A stretch of DNA of 64,000 bases, from NCBI RefSeq assembly GCF_032362555.1, contig NC_083535.1, positions 558,001-622,000 of the forward strand, read 5' to 3'. How positions within the stretch are numbered: the first letter of the stretch is position 1; each line of letters opens with the position of its first letter. The position numbers and the translations under genes are program-made. The notes below the pieces were generated by a model. The model made no database searches. It was not told where the DNA came from and saw nothing but the letters and a program-made list of their open reading frames with translations. Shown one piece after another: positions 12,849 to 25,880 of this stretch. The DNA is from Amyelois transitella. Lineage: Eukaryota > Arthropoda > Insecta > Lepidoptera > Pyralidae.

Positions 12849-13036
12849 AACTACTAGCGACCCGCCCCGGCTTCGCACGGGTGCAAAATTATAAATGTTA
12901 TTATACATAAAAACCTTCCTCTTGAATCACTCTACCTGTTACAAAAAACCGCATCAAAATCCGTTGCGTAATTTTAAAGATTTAAGCATACAGACAAACA
13001 GACTAAAATAGCGACTTTGTTTTATATTATGTAGTG
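12849..13036 (+). repeat. Family D: RTE-like LINE 3' tail
   Basis: Begins CTAGCGACCCGCCCCGGCTT, continues CGCACGGGTGCAAAATTATA, and ends AGACTAAAATAGCGACTTTG. A second, inverted copy is at 39428-39603. 5'-truncated tails of this form are typical of RTE-type non-LTR elements in Lepidoptera; the class assignment rests on recall. Confidence 0.6.
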
Positions 13037-13572
13037 ATTATATATTTATTGTTAATTATCTCCGTAAAATGAAAGTTTACAATAATTGATTGTGTTAGAT
13101 TTTTTAATAAGTCCAACAGTCGCCGCTGGTTTATTTCGTTGTCAATCGTAATTTTCCATGACAGACCCGTCGAGGTATGGTTTTCAAAAACAAGGACGAC
13201 ATTGTTTAGTCAACGGAATATAAATATAAATAACTCCACTTGAAAATAACGTGTTTCTAACAATGTGTTCAATGATTCTCAATACGGTATGTTTTACTGT
13301 CACCTCATTCTTTGTAGGATTTGGTGGATAATTGGTCCGCCGAACCGACCTAGTCGGGGGTGTTGGATTTCTTTTATTCAGTCTTTATTAATATCTCAGA
13401 TATTGGGACGGGTACTACTAGTGCCAATATTATCTGTAAAGGGAGACCTTGGTATTTTTAATAAAGAATTCTCTTTGTGTTAGGACGATTGGTTCTTTTT
13501 TTTGTTATAGATAATGAATTTGTTTAACTTGCAGCGGTGATTGCACCCCGGGTATAATAAGGCCTTTATTTT

Positions 13573-13856
13573 TCATAGCTGTGCCCGCGACTTTGACCGC
13601 GTGGAATAGTTATTTGGGCATCATTGAATCCCTCAAGGTTGAATAATTTTCCCTTTTTGTTTCACATTTTCCATTATTTCTTCGCTCCTAAATGTTCGCG
13701 TTATGTTATATAGCCTATAGGAGAATAGCCTTCCTCGATAAATGGTCTATTCAACACAAAAAGAATTTTGCAATTCGAACCAGTAGTTCCTGAGATTAGC
13801 GCATTTAAACAAACAAATTCTTCAGCTTTATAATATTAGTATTGATTAGTGAGTAT
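13573..13856 (+). repeat. Family C: RTE-like LINE 3' tail
   Basis: Starts near ATAGCTGTGCCCGCGACTTT, contains GTGGAATAGTTATTTGGGCA and AATGGTCTATTCAACACAAA, and ends in CTTTATAATATTAGTAT. Four copies occur in the window (13.6, 16.0, 40.0 and 51.3 kb), all ending at the same place, as expected of 5'-truncated LINE insertions. Confidence 0.65.
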
Positions 13857-14653
13857 ACAATTTTGAACAACGGGTATAGATTGAGTTGTTATAGAAATTA
13901 TGACGGTACAAAAATAGATTTGTGTCGACATCACTAACATCACACTCCAACTGTCAATCAAAGCGAGGAAAATTACCAATAGCAGCGATGAGTCTAAATC
14001 GCGATTACAAAGATTTCACGGATTACAGCATAAATACAACCTCCGACTCAACATCGTCTGCCGTCTGGGTTCCCCAGGCATAACACGTACCCTAGCGGAA
14101 GATTTTCTCTTTGGTCGAGCCTTATCATCGCTCCCGCTACAAGATTTCTTCAGAAAACTAGCGGATTTTTGAAATTGAGGGTAAAACCAACGAGTAGAGG
14201 GTTAAACCCACTGCGTAGAGAAGACAAGTAATATTATGCCAGATTTTGTGTTTCTTGATGTCAGTGGGACTAATTCAACACTATCTCCGCTTCGATTCAC
14301 TTTCTTCGCACAGTTCAGACAGACGTTCATCATTGTTCTTTCCATGATTGTTTTCTTACTTAATTTGTTTTTTTTTTCAATGATTAAAAAGTAAATAAGT
14401 TATTACAGGCGGGGCGTTGCGTGATGCGTTTTTGTTTTATTCCGGTACCAACTCTTCATCTCACAAACTGTCTATTGAGATTTTGGTTTTTTCATAAATC
14501 ACAGAAAAAGTATGAAACACGTTTGAAATATTCGAAAAATTTCATGAATTTCGTACGATTGAAAAAGAAAATCTAAAAATAAGAATTTTGATTATTTCCA
14601 ACTGATTAAGGAAAAGAAGTATTTAAACATGAAATGTGCCAAGCTCGGAACAT

Positions 14654-14766
14654 AAGTACATATTTATAAAAATGTCTATATACCTTGCAGGATAGACAGA
14701 GCCGCCAGTCTTGGAAAGACTCAAAGGCTTTGTTCAGCTATTTGGCTTAATGATAGAATAGTTGAA
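14654..14766 (+). repeat. Family A fragment (5' part)
   Basis: Shows GGATAGACAGAGCCGCCAGT and the TATTTGGCTTAATGATAGAA landmark of family A, then loses similarity. Confidence 0.65.
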
Positions 14767-15049
14767 ATAAAATAGCTTGTGTCTGCGCAGTCCATAAATA
14801 CCTATGTCAAAAATACCTGTTTGACCTTTTACTAGACATTATTTTTACTATAAAGTAACATTTTATACTTTATTATATTTAAAAATTTACATTGTTTTCA
14901 CCAAAATTTTGCTAATTGAAAGCTTTCTTTGACAACACCATCGGGCGATACAGAAAATCAGCACGTGTAAATATTGCTATATCAATTAATAACTGTTAAT
15001 AAATTGCTGCTAATAATATTGTCTATTAAAAAGAAAGAATAAAAAGTCG

Positions 15050-15116
15050 CATTTCAGTCTTTTTTAGACTGTTGGCGCTGTTAACGTCGCTGAAGATAAA
15101 CATGATTATATGTATC
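15050..15116 (-). repeat. Family A fragment
   Basis: Inverted, diverged 5' end of family A (CAGTCTTTTTTAGACTGTTG followed by a degraded copy of the GTCTACCCCGCAAGG landmark). Confidence 0.5.
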
Positions 15117-15972
15117 AATTTAGCAATATACGAATTGGAATCTGACCTATTCAAAATTGCAAAATTCTAACAGTACCGATATCAATCTCGGCCGAGCTCG
15201 GAAATTCCAATTATTTGGATATAATATTGAAATATGCTGAACGTTCAATTATTTAATCAAAACATTTCACTTTGTTGTGTGCCCTGCATAGTTTTTGAAA
15301 CTAGAATGCATAAATTGTTGACTCATACAATATTTGTTTATTATAATTCCATTATTTATTTAACACGACATATTATATTTTAATAAATAGTAATATTAAT
15401 TCAATTTTGATTTTAAGTGGAATCGGAATGTATTGAATTTAATTAGTTCTATTATAACGTTATTTTTTTCAATGTTTCTGTTGTATTTTGTCTCTTTTTT
15501 TTAGCGTTTTTATTTTTGGTGTGAAACCAATCTTTCGCAGTACTTACAGTATTTTCTGGTGTTGTTGTTTGAGTGGGTCGGTAATCTCTTCAGTTACAAT
15601 TGTATTAATTTAAACATAATATTACCCTGTAACTCCTACAGGAAAATCTTTTTGAAAGTTGAAATTACTAAGTCTAGCATTACGTAACGTTTAACCGTGG
15701 GATGCAAATTATTATTTGGAAAACATAGTCTTGCAGTTATCGCTAGGTCTACATAATGTGGAGGTAGGTTGCTTAAACAGTTTCTTTTGTGTAATGCAAA
15801 TATTTTGTATAATATTCTCTTATAAAATAGCAAGATGCCTGTTTTACTCTTTTTCTAACAATAAAACTATACAGTGAAAATATGTGAACACTCCACAAGA
15901 ATGGAAATTTACTACGTTTTATAATTTACACGGGTGAACCAGCGGGCTGTAGTACTGTACTATAATATACTA

Positions 15973-16254
15973 GACTAGCTGTGCCCGCGACGTCGTGCGC
16001 GTGGAATAGTTATTTTGGGCATCATTGAGGCCCTCAAGGATGAATAATTTCCCCCGATTTTTTCACATTTTCCATTTGTTCTTCGCTCCTAATGGTTGCA
16101 GCGTGATATTATATAGCCTAAAGCCTTCCTCAATAAATGGTCTATTCAACACAATAAGAATTTTTCAATTCGAACCACTAGTTCCTGAGATTAGCGCGTT
16201 CAAACAAACTAACAAACAAACTCTTCAGCTTTATAATATTAGTATAGATATGGC
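15973..16254 (+). repeat. Family C: RTE-like LINE 3' tail
   Basis: Second + strand copy: CTAGCTGTGCCCGCGACGTC through the shared end TTTATAATATTAGTATAGAT. Confidence 0.65.
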
Positions 16255-16321
16255 TTAATCTCAATTCCATCATTTATTTATTTACGCCAATAATACAACG
16301 GTAGCAGTACACCCCTTAAAA

Positions 16322-16392
16322 TCATGGCCTATCAGTCTAACCGAGACTGCTTGCTCTGTCTACCCGGCAAGGAAAGTAGATGTAACTACATA
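16322..16392 (-). repeat. Family A fragment
   Basis: Inverted 5' fragment (CCTATCAGTCTAACCGAGAC, GCTCTGTCTACCCGGCAAGG) abutting the tRNA-headed SINE. Confidence 0.55.
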
Positions 16393-16439
16393 TATGTATA
16401 AATAAATACATATAAATATATACGGGACAAATTACACAG

Positions 16440-16652
16440 ATCGAGTTAGCCTCGAAGTCAGTTCGAGACTTGTGTCACGAGATACTATCTCAACGATACT
16501 ATATTTTTTATAATAAATACTTATATAGATAAACGTCCAAGACCCGGGCCAATCAGAAAAGTTCTTTTCTCATCATGCCCCGGCCGGGATTCGAAACCGG
16601 GACCTCCGGTCTCACAGACAAGCGTACTGCCGCTGCGCCACAGAGGCCGTAT
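16440..16652 (-). repeat. tRNA-derived SINE, uninterrupted copy
   Basis: Read on the - strand: TGGCGCAGCGGCAGTACGCT (A-box region), then GACCTCCGG and GGGATTCGAAACC in complement (B-box region), then the TTTCTGATTGGCCCGGGTCT segment and a body that matches 4988-5092. It defines the ancestral structure of the SINE that family A interrupts at 4.86 kb. Confidence 0.75.
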
Positions 16653-16659
16653 ATGTGTA

Positions 16660-19600
16660 TTTATGGCTTAATAACAAACATTGGAAAAATTGGAGGGATG
16701 TCCTTATCCCTATACGAAGGTCTCGTTTGTCTGAAATTGTAACTCGATATGCATTGTTGTGTCACCCCTCACGTCGGCTGTTTCGACTAAGATAGGTACA
16801 GAGACTTATAGCCTTCGAATCTTGGTAGGAATACCTAACAATTTAGTGTGAACCCCACTTTGAAGTTTGGTTAATGTTATAGTTTAATGTGAGACATGAG
16901 CGTGTGTTGAAAGTGTAATAGAAAAATTAAAATTGCTCATTAAAAGAGAAATTTATTAGTGCATCAAATATTTTGCGTATCTAAAATATACAAATATTTA
17001 AAAATTGTTACGATTTGCTTGTGGTTGTATTCATATCTTGATGTTCAAACCACACTTAATTTGACAACTTAATCTATCATGTAACCGTTCAATTATCAAT
17101 TTCAAGATCAGCGTCAATACAATTTTATATATATAAAAAATTGTTTATTGTTCTCCTCAAACATTTATTAATGGGAACCATAATTTAAAGATCAGCTTCA
17201 ATGCAATTTTATAAAAAAAGCTTGTTTTCTTAAAACACTTATTTTTTAATAAGAACCATATTTAAAATACATAACTAAGATTATATAAAACACCGTGCTT
17301 CAACTAAGCAGAACCACTATCACAGTATCATTAAACATGTACATATGTATACTTCTACATACTATCATCAATTCATGCAACTATAATTATGTAGTCCTTG
17401 TTAACAACGGATTGGAACTAGTTCGGTTCCCAAGAAGAGACCTGCTGATGTAGGCTCTCCAGACAGCGCGTGGTTTCGGAGAACTGTCAGCAAACCTAGC
17501 CCTTTGTTTTGTTAATCTACGCCTATTGTTCTAGTCTAGCACCGTTGGCGAACTTTTGTTATGTTCGTGCGTTCTCAGAAGTTCACTATCGAGCGATACT
17601 AACATACTGTATATCACGTGTGTGGCTGTGACGGGCTCAGATAGAGTCTAGTCTAGCTGGATTTAATGATGATACGTAATAGTTATAAAGAGAAAAGATT
17701 TGTATTTTAGTTTTTGGTTTGTAACGAATTAACTTAAAATATTTGGCACTGAGACAAACGAAACCTAAACTAACTAGCGTTAACAAAGGCGTTTTTTTCT
17801 GGAAAATCAAACGGGAGCGTAGAGTGATTTTCAAAATTTTTATTGGTTTTACATGTTGTAGTGCCAGATGAAAGTTTACGAAGATCTGTATAAATATTAT
17901 AGTATTATAGTAAATTTAAAATAAAACAGTCATTACGCCTTTAACATTTGGAAAAATAAACATACAATTACGTCTATGTAATAAACAGAGACAACAGTCT
18001 TGAAAAATCTTTTAAAATGAAACCGATAAAATAGCAGAGTTCTCGCTAAATTATTCAGAACAATTCCATATTTAGAACATTGACTAGTAGACGATTATAG
18101 TTCAATTGAAAAGAAATATGTTTACCTATATTTAGGAAATTCTCCATAAACCTACTAATTTTACTTACCTACTATCAATAATCATATTATTTCTCTTTCG
18201 TGTTGTTTTATTTTACCTGCTAACTTAAAAGCAACTTTAATTAGCACCCTGTAAGCAATTTGTTAGAAAATTATCCCAATTTTTGTCGATCTTCATGTGT
18301 TTACTAACTTTTATAACATTTTTCACGTGCATTCGTAACATATTTATTTCAAAATGACTAACAGCCTTACATTTCTATAATTTAAAAAGTCCTAAAATCC
18401 AGACTCCAAACGCACACTGACGTCCGTATTCGAAATGCACGCATAAATATTCCAAATAGACCGGCCGGCTCAGACTAAATGCATTTCCGCCTCAAATTCT
18501 GGTTGATTGGCTGACGTGCGGACGGCGATCCTCGTTCGGACCCCACCTGGCTCTCGGCTAATACAATTCCGGTCTCATGCGACAATCCTGTGCATACGCT
18601 AAACGACACATTCATGCTATTTTCTAACGCTTATCCTAGCTGTTTCTAACTCAATTCGCTGAATTTGCGTTATCTACATAGTGCCAGTGCGATGAAAATT
18701 ATTATCTAACAGTTTCTCATCTTATACGTTGAAATAATTCCAAGTTGTGCTTTCATCCAATGTCTATTTATTTCCTTTTCATTTTCACGTTATCCCGAGG
18801 CGTTAAGCTGTACGCTTTCCTGTATTCTCTCTACACCTTGACCGGTTTTATTCGGTTTTGATTACGCTCTCATATCATGCCCAGCGGCGTCTGAATGTAC
18901 AGGGATTTTATGTTTATTGGTTACGTCTTTCATACGGTTGAATTGTAGTATTATAGCCACATTCATCTATGTTTTGTGGCAATTCCGTATGCTGATTACA
19001 CAGAGGCTTAAAGAGAAATGTCAGATTGATGAAAGAATCTTATTGACGACCTTTGTGTAGTTAGTAGTAGACAAGTTGTTGATTAATGAAAACAACCAAA
19101 GAACAAGCACAAAATGGAAGTTATTTTACTAACAATTTGATGCTTCAATTCGCAAAGGTATGATACAATTTGAACGTCTAACCCAGGACGCCTATCGGTG
19201 ATCGGTTGGAGTTTCACTTGTAAATCAATTTTCACGTGAAACCCCAACCCAATGCGGTTCTGAAAATCACCGATGAATTTCAGAATTGGAATTGCTGGAT
19301 TGGACGTATTAATTGGTAGCCTCGAGCGTGCCGGCGCAGATAGATAGCTGGCATGTTCGTATCGATGTTTTGGCATATTGCAATTGCGTTAGTCTGTTGT
19401 GTTGTGGCTTCCAGTGGCCTGTGTCACCCGCTTGATGTGTGCTCTGTGGGTTAGCCGGGTGTTGATTTGAAACCTCCGTAATGGTTCCGGACACCTGCCC
19501 CATTAGAGAGGTGCTTTCCATTCGAAAATTTGATGCATTTGCTTCCCGTCGAGTTTAGTTTATATGTACAGTCTGAACTTTTATCCGATCATGGTGTATT

Positions 19601-20480
19601 GTGCTCCAAAGCACACCTGTACAGTTTCTGGTAAAATTTTTAGGTATTTAATAAATAATTGTGCGGTGACACATAGTCCCTTTGTTCCGCACACAAAGCG
19701 GGGCTCATAGGAGTTATTTAAACATCGGCTGAAATTTAATTAATGCCAGCATTCGGAATTGAATTCATAGAAAAGTTTACATGTTCGTCTCAAACTCTCG
19801 GATTCAAACCCAGTCCGGTGGACACAATTCAATGCAGTTTTAGTTCTGTCTGGTTTTAATGATGTCTCCGCATAAACTGCTCCGCGTGCGGTGTTTTGTT
19901 GTAAACTTTTGCTCAGAATGTGTGGAAATTTAGGTATAAAAGTAACTTAGTCGTGGCAACCACGGTCTGTACAGTTTCTATCGAGTAAAACTTTATTAGG
20001 AAATTTATTCATGCTTTAATGTTGATTGTTTTAACGACACATGGGTGTAATCTCACTCTTTCAATTCGAAAGGATTTATCCCTATTATTTAAACTTACAT
20101 TGTCTAAAGCTTCTCTAATGTTTGCTCTCTCAATAACATCCTCTGCTGCTATGATGCTACGAGTCTTAAGGCGTGCTTTGAATGAGTTTCCTATAGATTT
20201 TTAAGTTCTCTTATTTCGAGAAATACTGTTCTCATTTGATATCTGAAAACTAAGTCACAAGTCGTCTAAACCGTAAAAACGTAACCTTAACACAAATTAA
20301 TAAGAGGTATCCATACACGCGGTACTTGATACCAAATATCCGTCGTTTCCGCAGATAAGATTTACTCGTACATTGTAAGTTTAAAAAAACAATTCTCTCG
20401 GCAGTCACCAGTTGACTTAAAAGTTTAAATATTGTTAATACAAGACACGTTATTGGATCTTTGTAAGCGTAAGTAAGTCA
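16660..20480. other. Intron-like DNA
   Basis: No convincing exon. Blocks with balanced composition at about 17400-17640, 18400-18620 and 19150-19520 might be conserved elements. A fragment resembling family A is at about 17960-18010. The ORFs do not read as recognisable protein. Confidence 0.45.
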
Positions 20481-20483
20481 ACT

Positions 20484-20645
20484 ATCATACATACATAAAA
20501 TTACGCCTTTTTCCCGGAGGGCAGAGGCTAGACTACTTCTTTCCACTTGCCACGATCTCTGCATACTTCTTTCGCTTTATCCACATTCATTACTCTCTTC
20601 ATGCAAGCTCAGCGAATTCGGACTCTGTCAATTACTCATATTGAA
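20484..20645 (+). repeat. Family B SINE-like repeat
   Basis: Forward copy: CATACATAAAATTACGCCTT, TTTCCCGGAGGGCAGAGGCT, and the CACTTGCCACGATCTCTGCA landmark. Confidence 0.75.
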
Positions 20646-22150
20646 TAATAACTATCCGTATCCGTGGATCTCGACATCAAATATCCGTACTCAGATCCGC
20701 ATCCGCTAAGTTGCTACTAGCACATCACTACTTTAAGCTAGTTACGGGACTCAAATTAGAGCACGCTTGTTCGTGGCTTTAGAGGTAAACAGGCTTACAG
20801 GATTCCAGATTATTCCACGTTTAACACTCTCGCTGCCACTGGGCTTAATTAGGCACAACGTGAACATACCAGCGCACAACGGGTCAATTTTGTCTGTTTA
20901 ACAATTTTCTGACCATTGTTACGTCGAATAGGGACAACTCTGTTTCTGACACATATCCTCCATTTAAATACTCTTTACGGTTTTTTAAGAAGATCGAGTT
21001 TATCATCCACAGATTTACACTGTTATCGAAACTAATTTTCAAGAAATGCGTAGCCAGTTTTAGGCTGATCCGAACCCTCGCTAGTTTGCTAAAATCAGAC
21101 CAATCATATTCGGGGCGTTTGTGGCGAGCAGGGCTACTAGATTACAGATTAGTTTGCGTTTAACACATTCACTGCAGCCAAGCCTCGTTAGTCATAACGC
21201 GATGTATGTACCTGCGCGGAAAGGGTTAAATTTTGTCGGTACGATCAGCAACATAATTAATTAGAGCTTATGTTTTTATACGTATATTCTTTCGTTTTGT
21301 TTTAAAATAATAATTGCACTGCAGGCTTGTAAACTTAAATATGTTTGAACTAAACAGTACAACACGCATCTTTGGGTCTTTATAGTTACTTTTCGGTTAC
21401 TAATTCATATTTAATTTAATGATTAACATCAAATATCCGTATCCACAAAATTGATATCGGCACATCACTATTTTCTAGCTACAATACTCTGCAAATTTTG
21501 GGGACCTAACCTCACTAGCTGTCTGAAATTAGGATAGGCATGTTAGCGGCTAACTAGATTACAGGTACAGACTGCGTTTAACATACTCTCTCCTATTTCG
21601 TCCTTACTAGACACATTTTTTAAGATAAAGGTTTTTTTTTGCTTAACATGCATTTATACATATGTGTAATATCGAAATAGTATATTGAGTCCTGACTACT
21701 GAAATAAAAAGTATTTCCAAACATTCTTTGCTTTGTTATACGTCAAGACACTTTAATTATAACCTTATCAATGATTATAAGAAGTATACTGGTTCGAAAT
21801 AAGTTTATTTGCATAAAAAATATCATGTTGTTGAAAATATTAAAGGAATTCTAAAAAGTTAAAAATAAAAAACATATAGGTAGAATTGTTATATTAGAAT
21901 CCACAGATCCTATACAAATATGATTAATCGGATCCGTATCCACAAATACAGTTCGTTACCGGCACATCACTGGTTTCAAATTCGAGTAACAATGGTAATA
22001 AGCTAGTTATTGAGCGAAGGGAGCTAGCCCTCACTAGTTGACTGAAATTAGGCCAGTCAGTGTCAGCGGCTAACTAGATTACAGATTAGTCTGCGTTTAA
22101 CACACTGGCTCTGGCTAGGACGAAATTGGACACAAACGCTGCGGCTCTTG
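20640..22150. repeat. Decayed long-period repeat array
   Basis: Four or so diverged units share ordered landmarks: ATCAAATATCCGTATCC or its relatives, GCACATCACT (20718, 21463 and 21959 areas), a CTCACTAG..TGAAATTAG segment, AACTAGATTACAG, and TGCGTTTAACACA-like ends (near 20818, 21152, 21568 and 22094). Spacing is irregular (about 330-530 bp), so this is an old tandem duplication or repeated insertion of one element. No ORF is conserved between units. Confidence 0.6.
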
Positions 22151-22254
22151 CGTCAAAGGCGAATGATAAAGGTTAGTTTACAAGTTTAACATCTTTATTT
22201 ATCCGTGTAGTATACTATCCAATTTTTCTTTTTCTTCCCACCTTATCCTCACTC

Positions 22255-22402
22255 CAGGGTGCGCCTTTTACCTCTTTCCCGGAGGGGTAGGCAGAGACTA
22301 CCTCTGTATAAAATCACACCCCTTTCCTTCGCTTCATCCACATCCATAACTCTCTTCATGCAAGCTCGGCAGTTTGGGTTACTCAGGAATTGGGTAATTC
22401 AG
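22255..22402 (+). repeat. Family B SINE-like repeat
   Basis: Forward copy with TTTCCCGGAGGGGTAGGCAG and CACATCCATAACTCTCTTCA; the central TTGCCACGATC segment is degraded. Confidence 0.7.
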
Positions 22403-25174
22403 GTTACATATACGAAGCGACTCTCGTCTGATCTCCGCAACCTTGGACCTAATGGATCATGATTTGCACATCCATTCGCTTAAAAGTACAGTTTTTCTCG
22501 TGATGTTATCCCTCACCGTAAGAACATTGGTTAGCAAACGTAATATTAAAAAAAGAACCTTAAGTATTTTATTTCGGACCACTTTATAAGGTGATTACTA
22601 TGACGAATAAAACATCTGAAGCTTGGGTGATACCACACCTTTAAGAGGTTTAGATGAACAAGATCGGGTGACTTAACAAAGGTTTTCAAATTGCAAACAA
22701 TTTCACGATATATTAATCGTTGAATAATAAATTGATAAGAATAATTAACTGGAAAACAGCCTTGCCTCCTTGTTTAAAATCCTTGGGATTATAATTAACC
22801 TTTCCTACGGGTTATCTCTCAACATCCGGATTGTCTTAGTTAATGGGACTTAGGTTACGAATAATGAAGTATTTGTTGCTCGACTCAATGCCACATTAAA
22901 TAATAATATTTCACACCAATCCGGCCTTATCGATAAGGAGATTAGATTTCTGACGTTAATCGAAATGCAGTGATTTCACTGGAGATCATTTATGAAACTG
23001 TCGGGGTGATCTTATAATCTCTTGTATAAAAAATAATAAATATTTTAACACTTGCTTGCAAGACGAATGTGAATGAAGCGAAAGGATTATAGAAATTTGG
23101 ACGGATGTAGTCGCTGCCTACCCTAACAGGCGTGAGTAACAAGTATGCTTGTGTGTGAGAATATAAGGAATATTAGTATTTAAAAACTCACTATCGGATA
23201 GTCCCATCTCTTCTTGCCTTTATTTAGAGGTCCGCTAAGGAATTTAGATGCTGTGAAAATATTTGGCTTTAAGAGCAACATCCATTAAAAATGTATGCGC
23301 TAGTTACTAGTGCTTCTATCCTTAAGTCGATTTTTACGATGTCCATTAATCAATGGTAGAGAAAGAATATATTATACTTAAAATTCTCGCTAAGCCGCGA
23401 TTGTACGAGTAAAAAGAACCGCTATGAATGCAAATACTTTGAATTCCAAAGAGAATTCCTCTGAAACTACTCTTTTATTTCAGATTTGTTTTCCCATTGG
23501 AAAGCTTAAATGTACCGAAGCACCTGTTGATTGAAAAAGATCCGATGAATCAATTGATTCTTTTTTATGTTTGTCGGATAAAAGCATTTTCTACCTAAGG
23601 CTATATTATCGATCGCAAAAAGTAAAATACTAAAGAAATGAGATATTTTTATTGAAACTAAAGGAATGACGCGACCTCTTGCATCGCACGCTGTTTGTAA
23701 AGCTCTCCTTTATATCTTGAGATTTGAAATGCAATACAAACGACGTTGTAGTATCACGACCATCAGTTGCATCGTCACATCCACTAGCACTTATCACTTG
23801 TATAACCTTGTCAATTCGCGTTCTATGACTGTAGGCTACATTTTATATTCCAACGGAACGAAGTCCCATTTGCCGACTGGTCGTTCATATTTATCTTATA
23901 AAATCAAGTCAATAATCAGATTATTTATGAAAATTGAATTTTCCTAGTTGTCTCCTCTCTTCCTCCGCTCTTCACCCTCTCGCCTGTCAAACTTAATTAC
24001 AGGGATAACGCGGCAATGCCGGCTCCATTATCGGCTGCCGATTGCGAATTGCGTTATTTAACACCTCGCAATATTGGAAGCGCTGAGTAGAATGCACTTG
24101 CATTTTTTATGCAAAAAAATATGGATTGTTTTGTTGTGAGCTCTCGTGCTAACGGTCTTTCTATAGATTTTGATGATAATGCAATTGTAACACATATCAT
24201 GTCATTAGTTTAATTTAACTTTGTACTGCAGAAGCAGTACAAAGTTATAAAACTTGTTTGTATTGCGTAGGAAATTGTAACCCAGCATCTAGCTTCTCCC
24301 ATAAACACCTATACTAAATATAATAGTCTCTAAATTGTAAAGACATCCAATATCACAGTTGGAAACCACGTCGTTTGCGAGATGTCTGGACCATAATTCC
24401 GACTGGATAGCTCGAGACATCTGATTTGATTATCCAGCGTTAGGAGCACAAATACTAGCTCCGGCATTAATATAATTGTTATTATTATATCCATACCTGT
24501 ATACAATAGCCAAAGCGGCAGAAATAGAAGACACGGAATAAACATCAATTTACTTAAAAGGGATAGAGTGTAACAGAAAAGAGATTGCAATAAATTGGCT
24601 ATAACCACTTCAGGCTTCCCGACGATCGTGGAAAATCCGTTTTTAATCTGGACATTGCGGGCGCTCGGTTGGAAAACCTTATTGCATTAAACACTTCGCG
24701 ATGTTTGTTGCATTTATTCATTGCGGGGAAAATTGCGTTTTCGATTCAGCGGTCTTGGAGAACACCCTGCGAGTTCGCCGGATTACTTTATTACTCGGCC
24801 GTACCTCGTTGCGAATCATTTAATACCTCTTTAGCGCTGCCAGCCGATCGTGCATCCAGGATTCTCGCTTCCGTTGTTTGTTTTATTGTATTGGCGCTTA
24901 ATGGAATTTGCCATTCGGACGCGTTTGACAAATTGGAATTTATTGGAATGAACTGATTAGCTGAATTACTAACATTGCATTGAGTTCATTGTCGATCAAT
25001 GTCACTGCTGCGCCGGATTTGTATTTTATACCCAATTATCTACCATGTTGATTTGTTTTTATTATTCTTATCACTTGCTAGTGATTGTGTAATTTTTTTT
25101 CTGTGTGACGATTTCTCTCTTACGTGTGTGATTTTTCAGCGACAATTGTTTCGACATAAATCCGATGTGGCCCT
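22403..25174. other. Intron-like DNA with possible conserved blocks
   Basis: A partial inverted family B copy lies at 23035-23130. At about 23995-24090 and 24640-24960 the composition is balanced and rich in CpG and GCGATT/AATTGC-type words, unlike neighbouring AT-rich DNA, yet no frame resembles protein. These are candidate conserved noncoding elements upstream of the miR-2 cluster. Confidence 0.4.
23035..23130 (-). repeat. Family B fragment
   Basis: Inverted, diverged fragment (GAATGTGAATGAAGCGAAAG, GTAGTCGCTGCCTACC). Confidence 0.5.
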
Positions 25175-25236
25175 GCCATCAAAGGTGGTTTGTTATAGAT
25201 CATGTAGCAGCTATCACAGCCAGCTTTGATGAGCAT
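25175..25236 (+). ncRNA. mir-2a-1: pre-miR-2a hairpin, copy 1
   Basis: The 3' arm carries the conserved mature miR-2a sequence at 25212-25234 (starts TATCACAGCCAGCTTTGATG). The 5' arm CCATCAAAGGTGGTTTGTTA pairs with it, with a bulge and a few mismatches. First of five hairpins within 770 bp. The seed ATCACAG is shared by all miR-2/miR-13 members. Confidence 0.93.
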
Positions 25237-25301
25237 GGCCTCATCAGACCCAACGACGTTTGGCACGCACCGCTCCCGAGACCCCGCGTCCCCGGGCCTA
25301 G

Positions 25302-25360
25302 CCCGTCAAAGCGGCGGTGACATGTTCGTCCCCATATCACAGCCACTTTGATGTGGTCGG
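25302..25360 (+). ncRNA. mir-13a: pre-miR-13a-like hairpin
   Basis: The 3' arm 25335-25357 begins TATCACAGCCACTTTGATGT. The 5' arm CGTCAAAGCGGCGGTGACAT pairs with it. It has the family seed, lacks the G of the miR-2 CAGCTTTG core, and its 3' end reads GTGGT instead of the usual GAG(C/T). Naming it 13a follows position and sequence and is the least certain of the five names. Confidence 0.85.
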
Positions 25361-25416
25361 TTTTCGGAGGCCAGCACGGTCCAGCCAGCACCAGCTCGAC
25401 GCCGCGGGTCCGTGGC

Positions 25417-25480
25417 CCATTCGTAAAAATGGCTGTGCAATGTAGCATCCATCATATCACAGCCATTTTTGACGAGTTGG
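25417..25480 (+). ncRNA. mir-13b: pre-miR-13b hairpin
   Basis: The 3' arm 25455-25477 begins TATCACAGCCATTTTTGACG, the lepidopteran-type miR-13b. The 5' arm TCGTAAAAATGGCTGTG pairs almost perfectly with it. Third hairpin of the cluster. Confidence 0.93.
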
Positions 25481-25757
25481 GCTGTGCGACGTGACGACGC
25501 TTCGGTATTTTTGTATTGTTGTTTTTACTCTAAAACAGTTAATGTTTTGTACAAATTTGTTTTCTACGTTTGTATTTTCTTCATCACTATTTTCTGATAA
25601 CGTTTTTGTTTTAATTTAATCATTGCATTCCATTATTTTCACTATGTGTCAGTCCTGTTATTTCTATGCAGATTCTAATTTCCGAAAGTACCAACTGTTT
25701 AGATAATTTATCCGAGTAATGTTCAAGAAATAAGTCCTAATCAGGACGACCAGTCCG

Positions 25758-25818
25758 TCGCTCACAAAGTGGTTGTCATGTGTTATACAGTCATATCACA
25801 GCCAGCTTTGATGAGCGA
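25758..25818 (+). ncRNA. mir-2a-2: pre-miR-2a hairpin, copy 2
   Basis: Mature arm 25794-25816 is identical over 23 bases to copy 1, while the 5' arm (CTCACAAAGTGGTTGTCATG) differs. This is an old duplication with only the functional strand retained. Confidence 0.93.
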
Positions 25819-25880
25819 TGGGTTGGGAGCGAGCGGCTGACGGGTCGGGAGTTCGAGTCTGTACCGGCGCGGGCAGCCGG

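Larger units (their letters stand above)
13857..15972. other. Intron-like DNA with family A fragments
   Basis: Apart from two family A fragments (14654-14766 and 15050-15116) no gene or RNA feature is visible. Confidence 0.5.

Noticed and set aside
16550..16652. A tRNA gene on the - strand
   Set aside because: A- and B-box-like elements are present, but it continues into a repeated body shared with 4748-5092 and does not fold into a complete cloverleaf by eye. It is a tRNA-derived SINE.
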